NCBI GenBank assembly: GCA_015494535.1
Contig: WGBC01000085.1
Span: 1 to 51,328, forward strand
Length of the DNA stretch: 51,328 nt
Source of the DNA: Nitratiruptor sp.
Lineage (GTDB): Bacteria; Campylobacterota; Campylobacteria; Campylobacterales; Nitratiruptoraceae
Reading direction: 5' to 3'
The notes beneath the pieces were generated by a model that did no database searches, was not told the DNA's origin, and worked only from the letters and a program-made list of their open reading frames with translations. The position numbers and the translations under genes are program-made. Below, in pieces: positions 43,270-51,328 of this stretch (within the stretch, counting starts at the first letter, position 1; every line of letters starts with the position of its first letter).

Positions 43270-44523
43270 ATGTTGGGTGTAAGTATCCTCTATGGGTTAT
43301 ATATACTAATGAAAATATATATCTCCGTGATGCAAGCTGGGTTTATCGCCAAGGCAAAAGACGGTAAGCCGGTCTTGATGATGCCAAGTAAATTCTTCAA
43401 ATCTGGAAGATATAGTTTGAAAAAAGAGCGTATTGTTATAGCTGAGGCTTTCGTGGAGTATATCCTCTTCATTTTCTGGATGGGAGTGGGGCTGCACTGG
43501 CTTGAAGCAAAAATCGATGTAGACGATATACTGCTAAAGAGCGTGCTATTTATCGACATATTCTTTGCTATCAATTATATCGTCACGCTGCCGTTTACCA
43601 TTTATCAAAAATTTGTTTTGGATGAGGAGTTTGGCTTCAACACTTCTACGATCTCTTTGTTTATTAAAGATCAGATTAAAATGGCGCTACTCTTTTTGGT
43701 ATTTGGAACGCTTATAGTCTATATCATTAGCTGGATAATTCTTCATCTGCACAACTGGTGGATTTGGGGATTTGTCTTCATTTTTGGCGTGATAATCCTT
43801 ATCAACGCCATCTATCCTACAATCATAGCGCCGATGTTCAATAAATTTACGCCACTTGAAGATGAGGAGCTCAAAAAAGATATCGAAGATCTCATGCAAA
43901 AAAGCGGATTTAGCGCCAACGGCATCTATGTGATGGACTCAAGCAGGCGCGATACGAGACTCAATGCCTACTTTGGAGGACTTGGCAAGACAAAGAGGGT
44001 GGTGCTTTTTGATACATTGCTCAAAAAGCTTTCAAAAAGCGAGCTGTTGGCGGTTTTGGGGCATGAGCTTGGGCATTTCAAGCATAAAGACCTTTATAAA
44101 AATATCGTGATGTTAGGAGTCATGTTTTTTGCGCTCTTTTTTATCTTTGCCAATCTTCCAGCCTCACTCTATGAGCAAATAGGTGTCGATCCAAAGGCTC
44201 CATATAGCGTGATAGCTATGTTTTTGCTGCTTAGTCCAGTCTTTTTCTTCTTTTTTATGCCTCTTATAAATTTTGTTAGTCGCAAAAACGAATATGCAGC
44301 AGATAAATATGGTGCTGAAATGGGTGGCAGGGCAAATCTTCGCAATGCGTTGCTAAAACTTGTAGAAGAAAATAGCCACTTCCCGCTCTCTCATCCGCTC
44401 TATATCTTTTTTTACTACTCCCATCCACCAATCCTTGATCGTCTCAAAGCTTTGGGATTCGAGGAGGAGAGTGAGGTAAAAGATGCTATGAGAGAGGAGT
44501 GTAGTGTCGTTGATGAGGATTGA
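43270..44523 (+). CDS. M48-family (Ste24/CAAX protease-like) membrane metallopeptidase
   Basis: A 417-residue integral membrane protein with about six hydrophobic segments. The zinc site is HELGHFKH (about 263-270), and the third ligand is the Glu of NEYAADKYG (about 340). The topology and MDSSRRDTRLNAYFGGLGKTKRVVLFDTL segment (around 220-245, described in parts) match Ste24-type peptidases rather than HtpX, which is shorter. It probably degrades membrane or stress-damaged proteins. It overlaps prmC by 20 bp. Confidence 0.92.
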   Translation: MLGVSILYGLYILMKIYISVMQAGFIAKAKDGKPVLMMPSKFFKSGRYSLKKERIVIAEAFVEYILFIFWMGVGLHWLEAKIDVDDILLKSVLFIDIFFAINYIVTLPFTIYQKFVLDEEFGFNTSTISLFIKDQIKMALLFLVFGTLIVYIISWIILHLHNWWIWGFVFIFGVIILINAIYPTIIAPMFNKFTPLEDEELKKDIEDLMQKSGFSANGIYVMDSSRRDTRLNAYFGGLGKTKRVVLFDTLLKKLSKSELLAVLGHELGHFKHKDLYKNIVMLGVMFFALFFIFANLPASLYEQIGVDPKAPYSVIAMFLLLSPVFFFFFMPLINFVSRKNEYAADKYGAEMGGRANLRNALLKLVEENSHFPLSHPLYIFFYYSHPPILDRLKALGFEEESEVKDAMREECSVVDED

Positions 44524-45325
44524 TGCAGCCCTCAAAGAGGCAAAAAAGATGCTCGAAAATGTGGCCGATAGACCTCTTTTTGAAGCGCAGATTCTTTTGG
44601 CACACTTTTTAGGGCGTGACAGAGTCTTTTTGCATGCCCATCCAGAAGAGAGGATCGATGCGGATGGGTATTTTGAGCTTGTAAAAAGAAGAGCCAATTT
44701 CGAGCCGATAGAGTATATTACTAAAAAAGTCTCTTTCTATGGCAAAGAGTTTTTTGTTGAGCCAGGGGTGCTCATCCCAAGGCCAGAGACGGAGATACTT
44801 GTGGATGAAGTGAGCAAAAGGCTAAAGGGAGAGGAGATTGTGGCCGAAATTGGGGTGGGCAGCGGAATTATTAGCATCATGCTCAAGCTAAAATTTCCTA
44901 ATCTTCGTATCATCGCTACAGATATCAACCCTAAGGCGCTGCAGTTAACGAAGAAAAATGCCAAGAGATTTGGAGTCTCGATTGAGCTTCATCAAACTTC
45001 ATATCTTGATGGGATTGCTGAGCCAATTGATGTAATTGTCTCCAATCCTCCCTATATCAAAAATGAAGCTACACTTGAAAAGCCTCTAAGCTTTGAGCCA
45101 AAAGAGGCGCTCTTTGGAGGAGAGAGGGGAGATGAAGTATTAAGAGAGATTATCGATCGTTTTTTTACTATGGATGCTAAAATACTAGCTTGTGAGATGG
45201 GCTATGATCAAAAAAGTTCGATACATGAATATCTGCAAGCAAAAAAAGAGCCTTTTTTAATCGATTTTTACAAAGATTTGGCAGGACTTGATAGAGGATT
45301 TGTAATACAAAAGGATAGAGTATGA
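44504..45325 (+). CDS. prmC: release-factor glutamine methyltransferase PrmC
   Basis: PrmC methylates the GGQ glutamine of release factors 1 and 2. The 273-residue protein has a helical N-terminal domain (about 1-75), LIPRPETEILVDEV (about 90), SAM motif VAEIGVGSGIISIML (about 112), IIATDINPKAL (about 135) and the catalytic SNPPYIKNE (about 183), then ALFGGERGDEVL. The start is GTG 44504 by frame; TTG 44510 or ATG 44513 are alternatives. All lie inside the M48 gene. Confidence 0.95.
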   Translation: MSLMRIDAALKEAKKMLENVADRPLFEAQILLAHFLGRDRVFLHAHPEERIDADGYFELVKRRANFEPIEYITKKVSFYGKEFFVEPGVLIPRPETEILVDEVSKRLKGEEIVAEIGVGSGIISIMLKLKFPNLRIIATDINPKALQLTKKNAKRFGVSIELHQTSYLDGIAEPIDVIVSNPPYIKNEATLEKPLSFEPKEALFGGERGDEVLREIIDRFFTMDAKILACEMGYDQKSSIHEYLQAKKEPFLIDFYKDLAGLDRGFVIQKDRV

Positions 45326-45798
45326 GAAGATATATCGATGTAGCTTATTTGATGCTACTTGGCATTACGCTTGGTTTGGTATTGACGCTAGGAGCAATCG
45401 TTGCGCCTACCATTTTTCATGCAGACAAGTTTTTGGGAAGCGGGATACTCGATCATTACCAGATGGGGCTTTTGATGAGCGCTATTTTTATCAAAAGCAA
45501 CTACGTGCTGAATTTCACTGCTATTGCGATACTGCTGCGCGAAGGGTATGCATATAAGAGTTTCGAGAGAGACTCAATCGCCATTCCATCGGCTGCAACG
45601 GCCGTTTTGATGATATTTTTATTCACTTTATACTATACTAAGGAGATTCTCTCATTGCAGGCTATGGGCGATGAAGTGACGAATTCCAACACTTTTGCAT
45701 CGGTGCACAAAGCGAGCGAGTTGGATTTTCAATTGTTGGCGTTTTCATTAGCACTGCTTTTAGGAAGACGTTTATATCTTGTGATGAAGGTAAAGTAG
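45322..45798 (+). CDS. DUF4149 (TMEM205-like) membrane protein
   Basis: A 158-residue protein with about four hydrophobic segments. It has the conserved pattern YLMLLGITLGLVLTLGAIVAPTIF (first segment), HYQMGLLMSAIFIKSNYVL and a C-terminal HKASELDFQLLAFSLALLLGRR, which fit DUF4149. Function is unknown. ATG 45322 overlaps the prmC stop by 4 bp, and mlaF follows at once, suggesting an envelope-related role. Confidence 0.85.
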   Translation: MRRYIDVAYLMLLGITLGLVLTLGAIVAPTIFHADKFLGSGILDHYQMGLLMSAIFIKSNYVLNFTAIAILLREGYAYKSFERDSIAIPSAATAVLMIFLFTLYYTKEILSLQAMGDEVTNSNTFASVHKASELDFQLLAFSLALLLGRRLYLVMKVK

Positions 45799-46563
45799 GT
45801 GGAGCATATCATCCAGATTCGCAATCTATACAAAAGTTTTGGTAGCAAACAGGTGCTTAAAGGGGTGAATCTCGATATTGTCAAGGGAAAGACCACTGTC
45901 ATATTGGGTCTTTCTGGTAGCGGTAAATCGACGATCATCAAGCATATCGTAAGGCTTTTGCGTCCAGACAGCGGCGAAGTGCTCATAGATGGTGTGGATA
46001 TGGCAAAAGCGGACGAAGAGACAGTTTTTTCGTTGCGTAAAAGAATAGGATATCTTTTCCAAAGCGGGGCGCTCTTTGATAGTATGAACGTGTATGAAAA
46101 TGTGGCTTTTCCTCTTAGGGAGCATACGAACTTAAGCGAAAAAGAGATTGCGCAGAAGGTGAGTATGCGCCTAAGAACAGTCGGGCTCAATCCAGAGGAT
46201 GTGTTGCATCTCTATCCAGATGAGCTGAGTGGCGGTATGCGAAAGAGGGTGGGGCTAGCTAGATCAATCGTGCTCGATCCAGAGATTATCCTATATGATG
46301 AGCCGACAAGCGGGCTCGATCCAATCACTAGCGATCTCATTACCAGGCTTATACGCAACACACAAGCTACACTCAATGCCACTTCCATTCTCATCAGCCA
46401 CGATATCAAGGAGAGCTTCAAAGCCGGCGACTACTTCGCTTTTCTTTATAATGGCAAGATTATAGAGTATGGGGATAAAGAGTACTTTTTACGAAGTACC
46501 AATCCATACGTCAGACAGTTTTTGGAAGGGGAGGCGGAAGGGCCCATAAAAGTGGTGCGCTAG
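45799..46563 (+). CDS. mlaF: MlaF-type ABC transporter ATPase
   Basis: A 254-residue ABC ATPase: Walker A GLSGSGKSTIIKH (about 35), Q-loop FQSGALFDSM with the typical Mla aromatic run (about 83-92), signature LSGGMRKRVGLAR (about 140), Walker B IILYDEPTSGLDP (about 158). SGALF and GGMRKRV are marks of MlaF-like lipid-transport ATPases. Its likely permease (mlaE) is at 23.9 kb. GTG 45799 follows the DUF4149 stop directly. MlaD, MlaC and MlaB are not in the window. Confidence 0.9.
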   Translation: MEHIIQIRNLYKSFGSKQVLKGVNLDIVKGKTTVILGLSGSGKSTIIKHIVRLLRPDSGEVLIDGVDMAKADEETVFSLRKRIGYLFQSGALFDSMNVYENVAFPLREHTNLSEKEIAQKVSMRLRTVGLNPEDVLHLYPDELSGGMRKRVGLARSIVLDPEIILYDEPTSGLDPITSDLITRLIRNTQATLNATSILISHDIKESFKAGDYFAFLYNGKIIEYGDKEYFLRSTNPYVRQFLEGEAEGPIKVVR

Positions 46564-46567
46564 CAGA

Positions 46568-47686
46568 TTAATCCATCTGGTTGCGCAAGTAGGTAGGTAT
46601 GTCGAGAATATCCTCGTTTTCGTCGTATCCGCCGCTTACTTTTTTCTTTCTCACTTGTATTCTATCTTGAATGGGTTTGACGATTTTGAGCGGTTCCTCT
46701 TGCTGGGCGGTTTTATCTTCGAACCCGGTAGCGATGAGAGTGATTTTTACTTGATCGGGAGCCATGTTTTCGTTGGTGGTGGTTCCAAAGATGACGTGTG
46801 CATCTTCGTCCGCGCTCTCATAGACTACTTCCATGGCGTCACCGATATCCACCAATGGATAGTCCGGATGGATGGTGAAATGTACAAGCACACCCATGGC
46901 GCCGTTGATAGAGATGTTATCAAGCAGAGGAGACTCTACCGCGCTTTTGATAGCTTCGTAAGCGGAGTTTTCTCCTTGCGCTTCGCCAACACCCATGAGT
47001 GCCAATCCCCTGTGGCTCATGACAGTTTGTACGTCTGCGAAGTCGAGGTTGATATCGTTGTGCCCATAGGAGAGGATGACACCACTAATACCACCAACTG
47101 CGCGAGCGAGCACGTCATCCACTATCTTGAAGCTATCTTTGACGCCAAGCTTCTTGTCCACTATCGAGAGGAGTTTGTCGTTGGGGATGACCACAATAGA
47201 GTCGCTCTCTTTTTTAAGCTCCTCAATTCCCTCTTCGGCGAGTCTGGCTCTTCGTCTACCTTCGAATTTAAAGGGTTTAGTGACGACGGAGATAGTGAGG
47301 GCACCCACCTCTTTAGCCGCTTGTGCGATGATTGGAGCGGCACCCGTTCCGGTACCCCCACCCATGCCAGCGGAGATGAAGACGATATCCGCGCCTTCTA
47401 GTTTTTCTTTGATTATGTCGTAACTTTCCAGTGCCGCTTCTCTGCCGATTTCAGGCTTCATCCCAGCACCAAGACCCCTCGTGGTTTTTTCTCCTAGCTG
47501 GATTTTGGTATGGGCTTGGGATGTGCTTAGAGCCTGAGCGTCGGTGTTGGCTACAACGAGCTCAATTCCTTCGATTCCCTCTTCAATCATATGCCCTATC
47601 ATATTACCGCCGCCACCACCGACGCCTACGGCTTTGATGTTAGCGCCGGTAATTCTCTTTTTTTCTTCTATGTTGAACGCTTCCAT
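46568..47686 (-). CDS. ftsZ: cell-division protein FtsZ
   Basis: FtsZ is the tubulin-like GTPase of the Z-ring. The 372-residue protein has GVGGGGGNMIGHM (about 22), VVANTDAQAL, the tubulin signature GGGTGTGAAPIIA (about 108-120), the T7 loop NLDFADV (about 210), and the conserved C-terminal peptide DILDIPTYLRNQMD that binds FtsA. ATG 47686 is chosen because AAGGAAAAGG lies just upstream and the first 15 residues of the longer frame from 47731 are not FtsZ-like. It follows ftsA by 23 bp. Confidence 0.98.
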   Translation of the reverse strand: MEAFNIEEKKRITGANIKAVGVGGGGGNMIGHMIEEGIEGIELVVANTDAQALSTSQAHTKIQLGEKTTRGLGAGMKPEIGREAALESYDIIKEKLEGADIVFISAGMGGGTGTGAAPIIAQAAKEVGALTISVVTKPFKFEGRRRARLAEEGIEELKKESDSIVVIPNDKLLSIVDKKLGVKDSFKIVDDVLARAVGGISGVILSYGHNDINLDFADVQTVMSHRGLALMGVGEAQGENSAYEAIKSAVESPLLDNISINGAMGVLVHFTIHPDYPLVDIGDAMEVVYESADEDAHVIFGTTTNENMAPDQVKITLIATGFEDKTAQQEEPLKIVKPIQDRIQVRKKKVSGGYDENEDILDIPTYLRNQMD

Positions 47687-47709
47687 GCCTTTTCCTTCTA
47701 AAGTGATGA

Positions 47710-49062
47710 TCAAAATAGTTGTGTGAGCCAACGCATGAATTTCGAAAGCTTCCCTTTGACAGAGCTGTTTTGCTCTTCGAAATTTTGCATATTTGTTAAC
47801 TCTTCGAGGATTTCATCCTCTTTATCATGCGAGGCTATTGGTTCAAATGCCTCAATCTTTTCTTCACTATCGGAAAAACTTCTCTCATTTTTATAGCGAA
47901 GGCGTTTGTTCGAATCGATTTCGTAGAGTGTGAACTCGCCGTTGCCATAGCATATGAGGCCTATAAGTGTGGAAAATGCGGGATCTTCTAGTGATTCATG
48001 GAGTGATGGGATCTTTTTGGGTTTGGCTATGCGCACAGGCATATGATCGAAAATCGCGGATGAGAGCTCTCTTAGTCCTTCTAGCTTCGTCATGCCACCT
48101 GTGAGGATCACACCAGCGCCCAGTTGATCTTTGAGCCCGCTTTTTTCGATAGATTGGGCTAGGATCATGAGCGTCTCTTCCACGCGTGCGTGGATGACGT
48201 TGTAGACGATCTCCAGAGATACCTGATGCGTATTCTCTTCATCACCGATGACCGGGATCTCTATGTAGTCGCTTTTTGGCTCTTTGAGATCGCCATAGTA
48301 GACCTTGATCTCCTCTGCGGTGGAGAGCGGCGTATGCAGGGCCATGGAGAGGTCATTGGTGATATGCATGGAGCCCACGGCCAAAAAGTCGTTGTAGACG
48401 ATGGAGTTGCCGCTGTATATCACGAGGTTGCAAGTACTCCCACCCATATCGATCACGCAAGCACCCAACTCTTTTTCGTCTTCGTTGAGCACGGCTATGG
48501 CAGAGGCGTAGCCGCTAAGGACGATATTTTCTATCTCGATGCCGGCTTGTTTGACGGCTTTGTTGAGATTGAAGAGGCTCGATTTTGGCGCAGTGATAAT
48601 ATGTGCGTCAACTTCTAGCCTAGAAGCGTTCATGCCGAGGGGATCTTCTATGAAATCTTGATCGTCCACCTTGAATTTGTATGGCAGGACGTGTACCACT
48701 TCGTATTCGTGTGGGATATTGGCATTATAGAGGGCCGTTTGCATTACTCTGTTGATCTCATCGATGGAGATCTCTTTGTTGGGAATGTTGACAATGCCGT
48801 TGCTGTTGGTGCTTTTGACATAAGCGCCAGAGAGTGCAACCACCGCTTTTTTGGGTGAAGTGCCGGCGATGCGGTTGGCGTCCTCATAGGCTTGCTTGAT
48901 AGCTTTTGCCGCCAGATCGATATTGGTTATGATTCCTTTTTTTAGACCTTGCGCTTTGGCGATGCCAATACCCGTAACTACAAGCTCTTCGTCTTTGGGC
49001 TGTGCAATAGCGGCACACACTTTTGTAGAGCCGATATCCAGAGCCAAAATAGCTTTTGACAA
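47710..49062 (-). CDS. ftsA: cell-division protein FtsA
   Basis: FtsA is the actin-like membrane anchor of FtsZ. The 450-residue protein shows ALDIGSTKVCAAIA (phosphate 1, about 5-18), the 1C subdomain, CVIDMGGSTCNLVIY (phosphate 2, about 200) and GAGVILTGGMTKLEGL (adenosine motif, about 320). A charged linker (about 390-435) ends in the amphipathic membrane-targeting helix (KLSKFMRWLTQLF). The order PpiD-like, ftsA, ftsZ on one strand is as in Campylobacter. Confidence 0.97.
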   Translation of the reverse strand: MSKAILALDIGSTKVCAAIAQPKDEELVVTGIGIAKAQGLKKGIITNIDLAAKAIKQAYEDANRIAGTSPKKAVVALSGAYVKSTNSNGIVNIPNKEISIDEINRVMQTALYNANIPHEYEVVHVLPYKFKVDDQDFIEDPLGMNASRLEVDAHIITAPKSSLFNLNKAVKQAGIEIENIVLSGYASAIAVLNEDEKELGACVIDMGGSTCNLVIYSGNSIVYNDFLAVGSMHITNDLSMALHTPLSTAEEIKVYYGDLKEPKSDYIEIPVIGDEENTHQVSLEIVYNVIHARVEETLMILAQSIEKSGLKDQLGAGVILTGGMTKLEGLRELSSAIFDHMPVRIAKPKKIPSLHESLEDPAFSTLIGLICYGNGEFTLYEIDSNKRLRYKNERSFSDSEEKIEAFEPIASHDKEDEILEELTNMQNFEEQNSSVKGKLSKFMRWLTQLF

Positions 49063-50532
49063 CTACAGTCCTTTATAGATTTTTATTTCATACAGCGTTT
49101 GCAATCTATTGAGAATGTTTTGATTCTCCAGCGTCTCTTTGAGTTTAAGTGTATTATCGGAGATAAGCTTGCGATTTTTATCGATTTTTTGGCTCATTTG
49201 CAGTTTTTGATCTAAAATTTTGTACAAAACCACTTTTTGATCCGTTATAGGGATATAGCCGTTTGGATCTTTTTGAACAAAAAGCTCTTTGAGAAACTTT
49301 GCGGCTTCCGGACTTGGTAGCTCACTGATTTTATCGATGTCGTCTCTGCAAATATAGCCTGGCGTGACAATGCCTTTGAAGTTTTTGGCTTTTGATTTGG
49401 CAATTTCAATAAGCTTCTTTGCTTTTGTTTCCCGATTATAATCTTTCTCCACCAATCCTTTAGCCTCTTCAAATTTCATGAGTTGGGGCAAAATCTTCTC
49501 ATCGAGTCTGGCTACGAGGTATTTCCCATTGACAAGAATCGGTTTGAAGACTTTCTTGGCGGAGGCTGATGGGAGTTGATCTAGCAAAGATTTTGGCAGC
49601 GTTGTGTCATTTTGTGTAATAGTGGCGCTTTTTTGTGCTTGAATTTTCCCTTTTTTAAATGCTATGTATTTTTTCAGAGCCTCTTTTTTGGCAAGTTTGA
49701 GGCTGAGATCTTTTTTGACTTGATCGATAGCCTTTTCAAAAGGCAAAATCTTGCCATCATTGTCTTTGTAACGAATACGATGTTTTTGGTAAAACTCTTG
49801 AAGCTCTTTTTCGCTTAGGTTCGTATCTTTTGGCGATACTTCGATATAGGATATTTTGTATTTCGCCTCCGTTTTGTAGTTGTCTCTATGCTCGTTGAAA
49901 TATTTTTTGAGATCTTTGAGGCTGTAGCTGATGTTGATATCGTCGCTTGTAAAGATCTTATATTCGATTTTATCTCCTATAAAAAGCGCGCTGGCAATTG
50001 TGTCGAACTCTATTGGATACTGCGTTGGGGCGAGAGCAGCTTTTATCTTTTGCAAAAGCAGATCTTTCTTGAGGCTCTCTTCGAAATCTTTCGGGCGCAA
50101 ATGATTTTGTTTGAGTACGTTGATATAGACTTCTTTATCGAATCTACCATCTTTCCAGAACACCTGCATAGATTCGATTTTTTTGGCCACCTCTTCGTCG
50201 CTTACCATCAATCCCATCTCTTTTGCGTAGTTTTCCAAGAGTGCCTCTTGGATAAGGGCGTTGAAAGCCATCTTGTCAAGCCCCATCTCTTTTGCTTTTT
50301 GCTGATCGAGTTGGTTGCCAAAAAGTTGGTTGTAGGAGTTGTAAAGTTGTGTGTATCTGTTTTGAAAATCGCGGATGGTGATTTTCGTGCTACCCACTTC
50401 CGCCATAACGTCGGCTTTGTTGCCATATTTATACGCTCCCCAGCCAACAAACCCTGCTCCTACGAATGCGATAGTGCTTATCCAAATAGTAATCACAAGA
50501 TATTTTTTATGTTTTTGCATCCAGCTAATCAT
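49063..50532 (-). CDS. PpiD/SurA-like periplasmic folding factor
   Basis: A 489-residue protein anchored by one N-terminal membrane segment (about 10-32, LVITIWISTIAFVGAGFVGW). The following region (about 40-190) is the SurA-type chaperone domain: AEVGSTKITIRDFQNRYTQL and FNALIQEALLENYAKEMG. The rest is highly charged; the C-terminal part about 370-489 is also SurA-like. I cannot find a clear parvulin active-site segment, so isomerase activity is uncertain. It begins the ftsA-ftsZ unit, with its stop adjacent to the ftsA start. Confidence 0.85.
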   Translation of the reverse strand: MISWMQKHKKYLVITIWISTIAFVGAGFVGWGAYKYGNKADVMAEVGSTKITIRDFQNRYTQLYNSYNQLFGNQLDQQKAKEMGLDKMAFNALIQEALLENYAKEMGLMVSDEEVAKKIESMQVFWKDGRFDKEVYINVLKQNHLRPKDFEESLKKDLLLQKIKAALAPTQYPIEFDTIASALFIGDKIEYKIFTSDDINISYSLKDLKKYFNEHRDNYKTEAKYKISYIEVSPKDTNLSEKELQEFYQKHRIRYKDNDGKILPFEKAIDQVKKDLSLKLAKKEALKKYIAFKKGKIQAQKSATITQNDTTLPKSLLDQLPSASAKKVFKPILVNGKYLVARLDEKILPQLMKFEEAKGLVEKDYNRETKAKKLIEIAKSKAKNFKGIVTPGYICRDDIDKISELPSPEAAKFLKELFVQKDPNGYIPITDQKVVLYKILDQKLQMSQKIDKNRKLISDNTLKLKETLENQNILNRLQTLYEIKIYKGL

Positions 50533-50545
50533 AAGCCAACCTTTG

Positions 50546-50568
50546 TATAATTTTGGAGATGTATTGTA
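50546..50568. promoter_or_regulatory. divergent -10 boxes for bioA (+) and the PpiD-ftsA-ftsZ operon (-)
   Basis: TATAAT at 50546-50551 on the plus strand lies 52 bp before the bioA ATG. On the minus strand 50568-50563 reads TACAAT, about 30 bp before ATG 50532. The two face away from each other in the 71-bp gap. Confidence 0.45.
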
Positions 50569-50603
50569 GTTAAAAAGTGATTAATTCACAATAAAGGCTG
50601 CCG

Positions 50604-51328
50604 ATGACAAACGTTGAGCTTATGGCTAGGGATCTCGCTCATATCTGGCATCCATGCACCCAGATGAAAGATCATGAAGCTATACCTCTCATCCCCATCA
50701 AAGAGGCAAAAGGGGTATATCTCTATGATTTTGATGGGAATCGCTATCTTGATGCCATCAGCAGTTGGTGGGTCAATCTCTTTGGCCATCGCAACGAATA
50801 TATCAATATGTGCATCAAGGAGCAGCTAGAGACGCTGGAGCACGTGATTTTTGCCGGTTTTACCCATGAGCAGATTGTAAGACTGAGTGAGAGGATGTGT
50901 GCTCTCACGGGCATGCAAAAGTGTTTCTATGCCGACAATGGCAGCAGCGCTATTGAGGTAGCCTTGAAGATGAGCTTTCACTACTTCAAAAACGAAGGCA
51001 AGACCAAGCCTTACTTCGTTTCGCTTACTAACAGCTATCATGGCGAGACGCTGGGAGCTTTGGCGGTAGGGGATGTGGAGCTGTACAAAGATACCTACAA
51101 AGAGATTATGATCCAAACCCTACAAGCTCCCGTACCAAAAGATAGGAGCGAGGAAGCTACAAGCGAGGCGATAGCCGCATTGAGAGATCTCTTTGAAGAG
51201 TATATTGAACAAATCTCGGCTTTTATCGTGGAGCCTTTGGTGCAGTGTGCGGGCTACATGCACATGTATGCGCCAAGCTATCTTAAAAAAGCAAAAGAGC
51301 TATGCGAGGAGTATGGGATCTTTTTCAT
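50604..51328 (+). CDS. bioA: adenosylmethionine-8-amino-7-oxononanoate aminotransferase BioA (3' end cut by window)
   Basis: BioA makes 7,8-diaminopelargonate for biotin, using SAM as amino donor. ATG 50604 begins a frame open to the window end (241 codons). Class-III PLP aminotransferase features include IWHPCTQMKDHE near the N-terminus, typical of BioA, then AISSWWVNLFGHRN (about 53), ADNGSSAIEVALKM (about 112), SYHGETLGALAVGD (about 142) and IVEPLVQCAGYM (about 207). The Schiff-base Lys lies beyond the edge. AAAGG precedes the ATG. With the bioV-like gene at 9.8 kb it shows that the cell makes biotin. Confidence 0.95.
   Translation, partial: MTNVELMARDLAHIWHPCTQMKDHEAIPLIPIKEAKGVYLYDFDGNRYLDAISSWWVNLFGHRNEYINMCIKEQLETLEHVIFAGFTHEQIVRLSERMCALTGMQKCFYADNGSSAIEVALKMSFHYFKNEGKTKPYFVSLTNSYHGETLGALAVGDVELYKDTYKEIMIQTLQAPVPKDRSEEATSEAIAALRDLFEEYIEQISAFIVEPLVQCAGYMHMYAPSYLKKAKELCEEYGIFF

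Noticed and set aside
46655-47401. Long open frame (248 codons) on the plus strand
   Set aside because: It is antisense to ftsZ, a certain gene, and has no ribosome-binding site or protein-like pattern; it is a shadow.

Overview
The window is a gene-dense stretch of a Campylobacterota (formerly Epsilonproteobacteria) chromosome. The evidence is gene order that I recall from Campylobacter and Helicobacter: radA-ftsY-TlpA-like lipoprotein facing a folate cyclo-ligase and rny; PpiD-like-ftsA-ftsZ; and aroB-MscS-mtaB-FtsH-like-bioV. Promoters with a clear TATAAT but no obvious -35 box, frequent TTG/GTG starts and many 4-20 bp overlaps between genes fit the same phylum. Moderate GC by eye and the housekeeping content suggest a free-living, possibly deep-vent lineage (Nitratiruptor-like is a guess). 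I see no rRNA, tRNA, CRISPR array, insertion sequence, prophage or attachment site.

Layout. 1-2.7 kb (minus): pdxA (cut by the window edge), pdxJ and tgt. 2.8-11.2 kb (plus): a TrkA-C/RCK-like protein, then aroB, an MscS channel, mtaB, an FtsH-like protein without protease residues, bioV-like, mogA and two small genes. 11.2-11.9 kb (minus): a DksA-like gene and fur. 12.0-12.6 kb: a decayed metK remnant. 12.6-14.5 kb: divergent pncA/pncB for NAD salvage. 14.5-16.9 kb (minus): a ClpB-FtsH fusion peptidase. 16.9-22.8 kb (plus): a compact operon of membrane-fusion protein, molybdopterin oxidoreductase, argD, TolC-like protein and MidA-like methyltransferase. 22.8-24.7 kb: ankyrin protein, ThiS-like, acpS (minus) and mlaE. 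24.7-28.0 kb (minus): small protein, radA, small membrane protein, ftsY, TlpA-like lipoprotein. 28.1-30.2 kb: folate cyclo-ligase and rny. 30.2-31.6 kb (minus): CDF transporter and a short MTA/SAH-nucleosidase-like gene. 31.7-34.0 kb: cmoB, HAD, ArsC-like and thioesterase genes. 34.0-35.5 kb: MBL hydrolase and DUF455 ferritin-like protein, divergent. 35.6-40.2 kb: DegT-family protein, lpxK, argB, cutA, thrC. 40.2-41.2 kb: a secreted protein of unknown function. 41.2-43.2 kb (minus): ABC-F ATPase. 43.3-46.6 kb: M48 peptidase, prmC, DUF4149 protein, mlaF. 46.6-50.5 kb (minus): PpiD-like, ftsA, ftsZ. 50.6 kb to the end: bioA (cut).

The most interesting content is a pair of FtsH-derived proteins about 5 kb apart that look like mirror images. 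One (8126-9787) keeps an intact AAA+ motor and membrane anchor but has lost the zinc-protease HEXXH. The other (14532-16868) keeps the HEXXH protease, has no membrane anchor, carries an extra ClpB-like AAA domain, and has damaged ATPase motifs in both AAA domains. Other points worth a second look: a DegT-family protein with arginine at the PLP-lysine position; lpxK with no canonical start codon and a terminator-like hairpin in its first codons; a metK remnant with promoter, ribosome-binding site and both gene ends but a missing middle; a bioV-like gene in a genome that also carries bioA; and a membrane-fusion/outer-membrane pair wrapped around metabolic genes with no pump.
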